Below the pieces are notes generated by a model. It ran no database searches and was not told the DNA's origin. It saw nothing but the letters and a program-made list of their open reading frames with translations. From positions 310,001-374,000 of the forward strand of contig BCJC01000002.1 in assembly GCA_001600175.1 (NCBI GenBank): 64,000 nt of DNA, written 5' to 3'. Shown here one piece after another: positions 34,310 to 44,363 of the stretch (within the stretch, counting starts at the first letter, position 1; every line of letters begins with the position of its first letter). The stretch comes from Erythrobasidium yunnanense (Eukaryota; Basidiomycota; Cystobasidiomycetes; Erythrobasidiales; Erythrobasidiaceae). The translations under genes and the position numbers were made by a program.

Positions 34310-35961
34310 TCTTGCGAGCCTTCAAAACAGCAGGAAACCGAGACCAGGAGACGCAGAGTACGGATACGAGGAAAGATTGGGATCGATAGGATTGTTTATG
34401 ATGTCTAAGAGGCGTCAACGTCCCTGAGACACCTCGCTCTTAGACGTTTTTCGGCCGTTGACTAGCTCTCGACCTCTCTCGCACCTGGGAGCGAGAAACG
34501 CACAAAGGGTCAGCGCATGCAGGCGGTGTGATGGATTGGAAGCAAGGCAAAGAGCGGGTGTCATAATGCAGCAACTTGACAGTTTCGAGTCTGCCATGCG
34601 GCCTGGCTTTGACACCTTTGGCTCGCTCGCTCTTTGCCTTTTTTTTCTCGCAACTCACCTGGCGCTGGAGGGATGGCTTTTCACGCCTCGAGTATACCGG
34701 TCGTGCTCTTGTCGAGCTGCGTTTTCTGCAAAGTCTCTCAACTCTCAACTCTGCGACTTTGCGCTGTCGAGAAGTTGGCACACAAAGGCTGAGATCCGCC
34801 ATATCGAGCCTGGCCAATCGCAGAGCGGCCTGGGCCAGCACAGTTTCTGGCATTTACGGGCGTTACACGCAGGCAGCAAAGCGCACCAATATACACGCAC
34901 AAAGCTCAACATACAGTATAAAAGTGTCATAAAAATATCAGATGTGCAAACTCGGATCAACCCTGCCTCATCAGCTGGCCTGCTCGCGCTGGGGATCAAA
35001 GAGCAGAATCGCGCAAGAAAGAGCGAGTAGGAAGAGAAGACATCAACTCCCAAGAACATCACTCCTATCTTTGAGATCTCGTGCACCTTCCGGAACTGAC
35101 TGACAACCCCACTTAGACACCCCGATCTTACCCCTATTCAGCAAGACCTCATCCGTGCGCACAATATCTCATTTAATGCTTGTGCAGGTAGCACAAAGAG
35201 TATGTAGTGTCGCAAGTGGATTCGCGCTCGCGTCGGAAAAGTCAATGTAAGGGTCAACAGATTATCGGTCAAACGCAGGAGAACGATGATTAGGATACTG
35301 TAGCTGTCTCTCCTGACGCGTGTGAATACAAAGTCCGAAGCCTCTCTTAAAGATTCAGCGCTCGTGCAGATCGCTATACGCGTCGCCTACCTAGCTGGTA
35401 TTGATCTGCGCGAACCTGACGATCTCAAGGCTGGACTTTCGCGTTCCAACAACAACGGAGAGTGCCTTCTGCAAGCGTACATATCTCAGCGATACGACCG
35501 CAAGCCCGCAAAGCACGATGTTTCCAATGATTTGTCAGTCAAAACAGTCAGGCACGCTGTCGATCGCGACCAGGAATGCATCTACTTGTCCATTCCTCCG
35601 AGATCGACAAGCTTAGGAATGAGGAATGTGCTCTTAAATGAATGTTTTGTGGGCGAGGGGAGACCCGCGGGCTCTCCAAGGGATGTGAATTTATCAACTC
35701 GACCCATCGTTAGTTGGGATCGCAACTGGGCGAGTTTTGTTTACATTCCTGGCTTGCCCTTGGCTAAGAACAAGTATAAATTAGCCTTTAACATCGCTCT
35801 CTGCCCTTTCCTTTCTTCATACAAAGCAACTTCCCTCTTCCCTTTCCCTTCCTCAAGATCTCAAGACCTCAAGCAAATCGGACCCTTCACATCTACTGAA
35901 GACCACCCACATTCGTTTATAACTCACACTCATTTAAACAAATTCCCCTAAATCAACAAAC
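34310..35961. other. Long intergenic spacer (1.65 kb) between Fun30 and the Rds1-like gene
   Basis: No gene is supported. Two fairly long plus-strand frames (34458-35030 and 35322-35951) lack domains and plausible starts, and are probably chance. The right part contains a TATA-like box and C/T- and A-rich tracts leading into the Rds1-like ORF. The size is unusual for this compact window; a long 5' leader or a non-coding transcript is possible. Confidence 0.5.
35775..35780 (+). promoter_or_regulatory. TATA box of the Rds1-like gene
   Basis: tataaa at 35775-35780 is 182 bases ahead of the ATG at 35962 and is followed by C/T-rich stretches. It is the clearest TATA element seen, consistent with a strongly induced gene. 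Confidence 0.5.
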
Positions 35962-37088
35962 ATGAGATTCTCAACCGTCGCAGTTGGCATTGCCGCCCTC
36001 CTTCCCTTCGCTGCCGCAGCTCCCTCTGCTGCCGTTCCCTACGCTGTCGGTGCTGAGGCCGTCGATGTCGAGATCCTCCAGTACGCTCTTACCCTCGAGC
36101 ACCTCGAGGCCAAGTTCTACGCGGACGCTCTCGCCAAGTACTCCGACGATGATTTCCAAGCTGCTGGATACAGCGCTGTTGTATGTCATTCTTTCTACTA
36201 CTCAAGGGGTCTGTCCGCTGACCACATTCGACCTTCCGCTATATAGGTTAGACAGCGTCTCCTCCAGGTCCGCGACCAGGAAGCTACCCACGTCACCACA
36301 CTCGAGGCAGTTCTTACTGCTGGTGGACAGACCCCAACTGCTCCCTGCGTGAGCTCAGTCGTTCTGCTTGTATTCGAGCACCCCTAACATTGTTTTATCG
36401 GCTTTTTAGGAGTACACTTTCCCGTACGATTCAGTCAGCTCCTTCCTTGGACTGGCTAGCATCATCGAGAATGTCGGAGTCGGGTAAGCCTCATGGTCTC
36501 TTCCCTTGCCGAGACCCCTATAACTGACGCTGTGCCGCCAGTGCCTACCTCTACAAGGCCCAGTTCATCTCGAACAAGCAGTACCTCACCGCAGCTGCTT
36601 CCATCCTCGGAATCGAGTCCCGACACCAGGCTCTGATCACAGAGTTCACTGGTCGTGACGGAATCCCCAACGCCTTCGAGACCCCTCTTACTGGATCCGA
36701 GGTCATCTCGCTCGCTGGACCATTCTTCGCCAGCTGCCCCAAGAGCAACCCCATGCTGCCATTCGTTTCCTTCCCTGCCCTGACTGTCACCACCGCCAGC
36801 CCAGCTGTCGGCCAGCCAGTCTCGTTCACGCTCCCCGAAGGCACCAAGGGCGATGTCTACATCTTCTTCCTCAACGGCTTGGCTAGCATCCCCGTCAAGC
36901 TCGTCAACGGCCAGGCTACCATCCCTGAGGGACTCTCCGGAACCATCTACGCTATCGCTTCCAAGGACAAGGATGTCGCCAACGACGATACTACTATCGC
37001 CGGACCAGCGATTATCGATATTCGCAGTGCAGACTCCACTGCCTACACTGGCACCAAGTCCAAGCGCGCTGTCGAGTTCAAGTACTAG
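35962..37088 (+). CDS. Secreted ferritin-like protein of the Rds1 stress-response type
   Basis: The N-terminus is a good secretion signal (MRFSTVAVGIAALLPFAAAA). The ferritin_2 four-helix domain follows, with metal-ligand type residues in LTLEHLEAKFYADAL, RDQEATHVTTLEAVL and ESRHQALI. A C-terminal beta-rich region with GQPVSFTLPEGTKGD ends KRAVEFKY at 37086-37088. Three introns are seen: after YSAVV at about 36181-36246, after TAPC near 36350-36409, and after NVGVG near 36484-36540. Rds1-type proteins are induced by stress and nutrient limitation in fission yeast; the metal-binding activity is unproven. A TATA box upstream and a long spacer suggest regulated expression. Codon use is strongly C-ending, unlike most neighbours, consistent with high expression. 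Confidence 0.88.
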
Positions 37089-37468
37089 ATGTTTCAAGTG
37101 CTTAGCATCTGATCGTCTAGCATCTGATCATCTATCTACACGGCTTGGTATCATGGCTTCTTGTTGTCTTCTAGCTTAGCTTTTCTTCAGAGTTTGTCCT
37201 TCCTTCATCGCTCCTATTCCCTGCGGCAATGCACCTTCTGCCCTTGAGCACTCTATACATCCTCTCAGTTTATACATCGTCGCACTCTAAACATCGTCTC
37301 ACTGTGTTCTCTGAGAACAGGAACGTACTGAGTATCGTCTTAGGCCTTCTTAAGGGTCACGTGCGTTATAATGGCGTCTTTGCAGTCTTTGTAAGCTTCT
37401 GGTGCAGTTGCAAGACACAGGGCTTGCTCTCGCATTTATATCTCACTTTCTTCGTCTCACCACCAACT

Positions 37469-38992
37469 ATGTCCGTCGCCCGTTCTGCAGGAAGACCAGC
37501 TGCTTCGTTTTCGAGCAAGCTTCAGCCAAAAATTGCTTCAACAAGTTCTGCCACTCTGCGGAGCGCAAGAACGTACGCGACTGTCTCTGCCAACAAGCCT
37601 CATCACAAAGTAGTCATTGTCGGAGGTGGAACTGCTGGCATCTCAGCTGCCGCTCAACTCCGAAAACATAGTCAGGCCGGTAGCTGGTTAGGCAAGGATG
37701 ATATCGCGATTATCGAGCCAGCGCAAGAGCATCACTATCAAGTAGGTTATCGAATTCAGAAGGGTCATTCGCGGAGAAGCTAATAACAATCCTGATCTGT
37801 AGCCCGGATGGACACTTGTCGGTACTGGTCTGAAGCCTCTTAGCTCCATGAGCAAGCCAATGTCTTCTGTCATTCCTTCTGGCGTCTCTCATTATCCCCT
37901 ACGCGTATCTACCTTCGATCCTGCGAATAATTCGTTAAAGACCGAAGAAGGACTAGACTTCACATACGATTACCTGATCGTTGCGCCTGGTCTCAAGACA
38001 GATTTCAGTGCAGTGAAAGGTCTCGAGAATGCATTGGCCGATTCGAGCTCCCAAGTTTCTTCCATCTATTCTGCCAACACCGTCGAACAGGTCTGGCGGA
38101 ACATCCAGGACTTTAAAGAAGGACAAGCTATCTTCACCCAGCCAGCAGGAATTATCAAATGTGCAGGCGCGCCGCAAAAGGTGCTATGGATGGCATTGTC
38201 GCAGTGGAACAAGGATGGAAAGCGTGCAGCGGCGAACCCGGTCTTCGCAACAGGCGCACCTAGCATGTTTGCGGTACCCAAGTATGCCAAAGCGCTGGAA
38301 CAGCTGCGTGTGGAGAGGAATGTGGAGGGTCTTTTCCAGCATAATCTGGTCTCGGTGGATGCCGCCAACAAGGTCGCGACATTCAAGAACCTAGCGAAGG
38401 ATGGCGAGGAAGTCCAGAGGGAGTACAAATTCCTGCACGTCGTTCCTCCTCAGAAGCCACTGGAGTTCATCGCCAAATCGCCATTAGCAGACCCTGCCAG
38501 TGGCTGGGTACAGGTCGATCAGAAGAGCACACAGCATGTCAAGTATCCTAACGTCTTCTCTGTCGGAGATGCCTCCAGTCTGCCGAATTCGAAGACAGCA
38601 GCGGCCATCACAAGCCAGGTCCCAGTCCTCGTGGACAACCTGCTGGCTGCACAACGAGGGCAGACCGAGTTAAAGGGATCATATAGTGGATATGCAAGCT
38701 GCGTGAGTCATTACTTCTCCCCCTGCTCTGCTCCAGAATATTGAAAGGCTTCTACCTTGTTCAGCCACTCTTGACGGGTCACAACGAGCTTATGCTCTGC
38801 GAGTTCAAGTATGGCGGCATTCCCAGCGAGACTTTCGAGCCATACCTGGGTTCCCAAGATGTACCGCGTCGCGCGTTCTACCACCTCAAGAAGGATATTT
38901 TCCCAAGCGTGTACTTCCAATCGCTGCTTAAGGGGACGTGGTACGGTCCACACGGCTTCACTAGACCTGATACTACAAAGCAGGCTGCGTAG
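37469..38992 (+). CDS. HMT2: Mitochondrial sulfide:quinone oxidoreductase
   Basis: This flavoprotein oxidises sulfide and passes electrons to ubiquinone in the inner mitochondrial membrane. The presequence is Ser/Arg/Ala-rich. The FAD-binding motif is KVVIVGGGTAGISAAAQLRK. The two redox cysteines of the family are visible, in IKCAGAPQKVLW and in SGYASC followed across an intron by PLLTGHNEL. The second FAD contact VFSVGDASSLPNSKTAAAI is intact. The C-terminus reads FYHLKKDIFP then VYFQSLLKGTWYG. Introns are near 37742-37801 (joining HYQ to PGWTLVG) and near 38703-38765. ATG 37469 is preferred to an upstream in-frame ATG (37229) because it begins a standard presequence. Confidence 0.94.
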
Positions 38993-39410
38993 GACATATT
39001 ATTCAGTGATTCGTTAATTAGAGCTTTGACCCGCGTAGAACTATGTAGATCCGCTTGGTCAGTAGTGGAAGGTGTTGTTACTTGACAAAGTGCATAGTAG
39101 TCACTGCCTAGTGGCATACAGAGGGTTACAGAGGGTTTACAGATTGGGCTTTCCAGTCCATCTTGCTGCGCATGGCTCGTGAGATTGGCAGAAGGGTTGA
39201 GATAGCGGGCCGGACAGCATGTATCATAGCCTTAAGATCGAGTGTAGATCGTTCCATGTCATTGCAGTGCGCTCGCGTTCTTCTGAGTAAGCGACCGAAA
39301 TCCATCGAAGCTTTTCATTGCAGTCTGTTCTTCGACGCTTCTCTATCATCCACCAATCCGTTAAGCCTTCGTAGCGACCTATACTCTTCATTTGAAGTGT
39401 TTAGGACATC

Positions 39411-40268
39411 ATGGCCAGCTATCTATCGTCCATCTACGGTTCCGAGCAAGACAAGGTAAGTCGAGAGAAAGTCAAGAATCTGGCGAATTTGGCTAACGTC
39501 GCATGACCAGGTCAACTGCTCGTTTTACTTGAAGATTGGAGCTTGCAGACATGGTGACAGATGCTCGCGAAAGCATATCAAGCCGCAGTTCAGCCAGACA
39601 CTCGTTATTCAGAACATGTTTCACAACCCTCTTCACTCTGCAAACCCTACTATGAACGAGCAGGAAGTGCAAGAGTTCTTTGAGACATTCTACGAAGTAC
39701 GTACTGATGTCCCGTGGGCATAGAATTGCTAGCTAACCCTAGATTTTAGGATGTCTTCTGCGAGCTCGTCAAGTTCGGCAACCTTCTAGAGATGCACGTC
39801 TGTGATAATGTCGGAGATCATCTTATTGGCAATGTTTATGCACGCTTCGAATGGGAAGACGAGGCGCAGACGGCTGTGGACAATCTGAACGAGCGGTGGT
39901 ATTCAGGTAGGTCTCGACCACAAACTTCTTCCGATACAGTGCTGATATACTAGTATGCAACAGGACGTCCACTGTTTGTTGAGCTATCCCCCGTTACAGA
40001 TTTCAGAGAAGCATGCTGTCGCCAGAACGACATGGGTGAATGCAATCGAGGAGGGTTCTGCAACTTTATGCATCTCCGAGAACCTCCTACACCGATGGTG
40101 AAGAAGCTACATGAGCAACAACGGGTAGAGCGTCGTGTCAACCCAAGCGCGAGGGATATCGAGCGCAAGAAGGAGATGGAAATGTTCAATGCGCAGTACG
40201 GCGGAGGAGCAGGTGGGGCTCCCAGAGACGACAATAGAGATAGACGAGACCGCGACCGAAGACGATGA
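39411..40268 (+). CDS. U2AF35: U2AF small subunit, splicing factor
   Basis: This protein recognises the AG at the 3' splice site as a heterodimer with U2AF large subunit. The first exon encodes MASYLSSIYGSEQDK. The first CCCH zinc finger (CSFYLKIGACRHGDRCSRKH) follows, then the RRM-like domain (FELVKFGNLLEMHVCDN-like stretch at 39760-39820, with GNVYARFEWEDEAQTAV). GRPLFVELSPVTDFREACC leads into the second CCCH finger (CNRGGFCNFMHL). It ends in an RD-rich tail. Introns follow QDK, FYE and WYS. Length about 230 residues is standard. No AG-recognition residue appears missing. Confidence 0.96.
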
Positions 40269-40506
40269 GCTGGCTATGTTCCTGTTGTAATTCCGTTAGG
40301 CATCTGTAAGATCAATATAAGTCCACCGCACGAAACCCGGAAAAGCACAATATGAGCGGCATTGCATTTGTCTATGTAACGAAGTAATGTAAGCCTAAAG
40401 TACACAAGAGCTGAATGCAGTGAATGATTGATGAGCGGTGAGTGTGAGTTATGGAACGATGATATCGTACTACAAGATGCCTGAAGTTGGGGAGGAGAGA
40501 GCGAGT

Positions 40507-43500
40507 CTACGACGATTCACGAGAAGTACGAGAAGCTGTAGAGGGTGGCCGATTCCTGATAGGGTTGGCATCACGAGGAGTGCCAGGCCGGCTTAGGCTT
40601 TCGCTCTGATCATAGCTAGGGAGACCTATGCTAAGTGAAAGAGGAGGTGCACCTCCGCCAAGGAAGCCTCTTCTCGCTACATCGTAGCTGGGCACCTGGC
40701 TGAGATACCTTGTTCCTGTCGTGTCCTCTTCAGGCTCAGGATGGGGAGAGACATCATGGCTATGATCCTCTTGGCTGTGTCCTTCTTGAACATGATCGTC
40801 TTCGTGCTCGTCCGCATGCATAGACGAGAACATGCCTCCTTTCCGACCTTTGCCGAAAACTGCTTTGCCTTTGCCTTTCCTGTTCTGTTGCTCCTGATGA
40901 GCCTCGAGAGCAGCAGCAAGCTGTTGTGTATGCGAAGCCTCCGAATCCCGCGCAAACGAGCTGCTACTCCTATTTAGAGGTGGAGAATGTTGGGGTGTGG
41001 CCGAGTTGGACAATACTTCCTGGTCGTGCAAGCGAGAATTTGAGCTAGTGGAAGCACGGCCGTGATGCAAGAAGTTTGACAGGTTGTTCGATGACGAGTT
41101 GCGGCTGACGGATGTCGAAGCATGGGATGAGCTATGTCCCGAACTTGCGAATGGCTTTGGCAGATGCTTGAAGAAGCCAGAGCCAGAGCGCTGCCCAGAA
41201 GGTGGGTGAGTGATATCCGAACGATCGGGCTGATTGCGAAGATGGAGACCCTCATCTTGTCCAGGTAGCGGTCTCTCTCCTCTGACGGGCGAGGAAGGCC
41301 TAGAAGAAGGACGACTGGAGGGTCTGGAAGAAGGGCGCGAAGTAGGTCGGGAGCCTGGTCGACTTGTAGCTGGAGATCCATGTCGGCTAGAAGCTTGCGA
41401 GCTGGCATGGCTAGAATGAGGTTGGGAATGCGGGCGGCTGTCATTCGGTCCTTGCTGCGGCAGAGCCATGGCCAGCGAGCCAAGCAATTCACTGTCTGCC
41501 CAGTTGATAGGCCTTTGTCCAGCATCTGGGAAGTAGCCGTTACCAGACAAGGCTTGATGGCCTGGAGAGTCGTGCGGACTAGAGCCTGGAGATGCCCAAG
41601 GGCTCCTAGCGAAGTTTGTCGATGATGAAGAGCCATTTCCGCTTGACACGCCCATTGCAGCCATCGTCATTGCTGGATTGTCGAAGTTTGCAATTCTGTC
41701 TAGAACATGGGAGTTGTAGCTGGGCAGGTCGACTTGTTGTATCCCCTCGGCTGCTGGCACTAGGATACCGGATGGACCGAATAGCAGAGATCGAGTACCA
41801 GAGGAAGCTAGACGCGCTTCTTCGCGTAGAGCAGGGTGCAAGATATGTAGAGGCAGTGCGCACCGCAGCTCGGAAGTATGGCCATCCAGATTCTTGATGT
41901 AAGCAGACCATTTGATCTTGTGCATAACGATAAGTGGCTCTAGCGAGTGAGAAGGTGTCGCAGACATCGGGATTGGGATCTCGATGACAGCATCGATGTC
42001 AACATCCTCGGCGCCGAAGTCATCGACTGCTCCTGCATACTCCGGATCGTTCACATTGCGCCCATAGTAGACTCTGTCAGGCGAGTTGGCTCTACTACCA
42101 TGTCTCGAAGGATTGTTGGAAGAGCTACTTGAAGGGCCTCCGATAGTCTGCACATCGTGAGGCGTAGCGTGCCCACTCCTTCCTCTGGAATTAGTGCCGC
42201 TGCCAGAAGCTATTGCAGGATGCGAGTCCAGGTTCAAGCTCTGATTTACCATACCTGCCAAGTCTGTAGTCGATCCTCGCCTGGAAGGAGGGGCAGAGAC
42301 GGGATGAACGGAACCTTGCGTATGTCCAGTAGGAGCATGCGGCATAGCGGATCGGGGATAGAAGTTGTGCTTCTTGGTGAGGATATCTCTACCGGTATTG
42401 TGTGGCTGCCCGGCTTTTGTATGAACAGTGAGATGCTCTCTGATCGAGGTGACTAGCTGAGTGACTTTGACACCTTTTGCCATGGGCGTAAACTTGAGGG
42501 CTCTGCATTGAGTAGAAGTCAACATACGATCATTGATGACTTCAGAAAGGCCTGCTTACACTGGAATGTTCTCGCCTGCGGCATATGCCTGCAGAAGACT
42601 GAATCAGCGTGGTATGAGCTATCTGATGTTGACTAGCTCACCTTGTAAGGAAGCGTAATGTTGTACATGATCTTTCCAGGCCATGTATTCTCAATCTCCA
42701 GCGTGTGCGTGTATTCTCCAGATTCAGGCAGCAGACCTCGAATAATGTTGAGGTTCCTTTTTGCTGTCCATTTTCCGCCTAACTTTCCGAATCCACCAGC
42801 TTTGATGGCTGTGGCCTTCAGCTGGTACGAAACAGAGCTTGAACCATTCTGTGTCCTCAAAGTCGCAGGCAAGGAGCCAGGGATTGTAAAATGGAATGGA
42901 AAGCTATGCAGGCCGCGATTCAATGTGTGTGCGTGATGATGATGACTTCCATGATGCTTGGAATGCTTGTCGTGGTGGTGCGAATCTGTATGGCCAGGTC
43001 CGGCTTCTTGTCCTGCATTGCCCGAACCAACCGGATGGGTAGCTGAATTGCCTGGGCCGTGGGACAAAGAGTGTCCTAAGTTGCCCAAGAAGCTTCCTGA
43101 AGAGCTATGTCGAGAAGGCGTTGGAGGGTGTGGATGCGAGTGAGAGCTGGCATCGTCAAAGGAAGGGAGGAAAGACCGGTCGTCAAAGTAGACGTCGTGC
43201 TCTAGCGTGTGTGTCTTGTAGCTTCCGGATAGCTCTGTGTACGTTATCCTGCATCTTCGGGCAGAAGGAGACAATCAACCGGATGTTCGTTGGCAGCAAG
43301 TGCGCCCTAACCAGGGCAGACACAGCGCTATGCTGCCCTGGGCGCATGTATGCCAATCTCAGAAGGGAGTCTGCTTACTTTCCGCTAAGCGCTACTCTAG
43401 AAAGCGGAACAAGGCATCAAAGTCAATCAATCTGATAAGGCTCTTTGGCCTTTGAGGCAGGCTTTTCGCTGCTTACACGATGTCTTTGATGTCTGCTCGT

Positions 43501-43616
43501 TCGTGCAAGTCCAGTATAACGTTGCCGTTGACCGTCGCTGGCTCTGCTTCTTCTTCGCCGATGTTTCGCAAAATGACATCTTCAGAGTCCAGATGGATGG
43601 ATAGCGTATCCTTCAT
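40507..43616 (-). CDS. Alpha-arrestin family trafficking adaptor
   Basis: Alpha-arrestins recruit Rsp5-type ubiquitin ligases to membrane transporters. The N-terminal arrestin strands are MKDTLSIHLDSEDVILRNI, NGNVILDLHERADIKDI, then an 18-nt microexon (43379-43396, VALSG), then KCRITYTELSGSYKTHTLEH. A His/Ser-rich loop (HHDKHSKHHGSHHHH) interrupts the domain before FPFHFTIPGSLPATLRT. The C-terminal arrestin half lies at about 41880-42530 (WSAYIKNLDG, CALPLHILHP). The rest is disordered and Ser-rich, with SRPSSRPSS repeats and LPSY motifs (GLPSYDQ, DLPSYNSH) that fit the L/P-P-x-Y ligase-binding consensus. The start at 43614-43616 is chosen because the reading begins directly with the first strand. 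Confidence 0.82.
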
Positions 43617-44363
43617 GCTGGCCCGCAAGACTCGCTGGCTGCTATCGTCGTCGAAATCTCACTTGGAAAGCCTTGAAAACCCAAGCTGTCTTTGATGTTT
43701 GGTATCAAAGAGGCCGAAAAGACAGATTTGAGCTGTCAAGAGCTCGAAGGTTATCTCTGGCGGATGATGACTCCTGGAATCTGGTCAATATGGGATCGCA
43801 AGAGCGTCTCGACGTATTGGACGATGTTGGCAATACGAAGGATGGATTCTGACTTCCTGCAAGAAACGTGCATCGCGCCTTATCGATAGCAAGCGGTTCC
43901 CCTGATGAGGTCGGCTATTTTACAGCAAAATCTGCAACGCTTTGTGGACGATGCGAGCAAGGCTCTTCGATGGTCAACGTCCCACAAGCAGCCCTCTCAT
44001 ATTATCCTTGCTGCCTTCCTGAGCGGTGATGCTGGAAACCTCGCCACGGATGTGCTACCTCTGCCATGCAAAAGCTCTCGCTAGCCTCGTCAGTCATCGC
44101 ATATTAGTCTAGTCCAACTCTCGCACAGGCTCCTCCTCTATTCGGGATGGAAGCTTCCTGTGCCCAATTGTCCATTGACAGGCGATCTGTGCTGAATAGG
44201 AGGTCTCATTCAAAAGCTACGCTATTTCAACGAGGCAGACCTATGCTGCTCTATCTCTGCTTCTCTTGTTACTTCTTCGCTCAGCATCAAATAAGAACAG
44301 AACTTTCGCCCAACAAGAACAGACCTCGCTCGACCCACTGTCTCCAAGTTCACGGCAATAAAG
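43617..44363. promoter_or_regulatory. Divergent promoter region, alpha-arrestin / dynamin 1
   Basis: The spacer serves the minus-strand arrestin and the plus-strand dynamin 1. It carries the first copy of the duplicated upstream element (43859-43934). No gene is supported. Confidence 0.5.
43859..43934 (+). repeat. Upstream element of dynamin 1 (copy 1 of a duplicated block)
   Basis: This block begins gcaagaaacg, contains agcaagcggttcccc, and ends tacagcaaaatctgc. A closely similar block with the same order of words lies upstream of dynamin 2 (47392-47472), which shows that promoter sequence was copied together with the gene. Confidence 0.65.

Noticed and set aside
34458-35030. 190-codon plus-strand frame upstream of Fun30
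   Set aside because: No domain, no plausible promoter or splice structure, and composition like surrounding non-coding DNA.
35322-35951. 209-codon plus-strand frame ahead of the Rds1-like gene
   Set aside because: It overlaps the TATA box and leader of the Rds1-like gene and has no recognisable domain.
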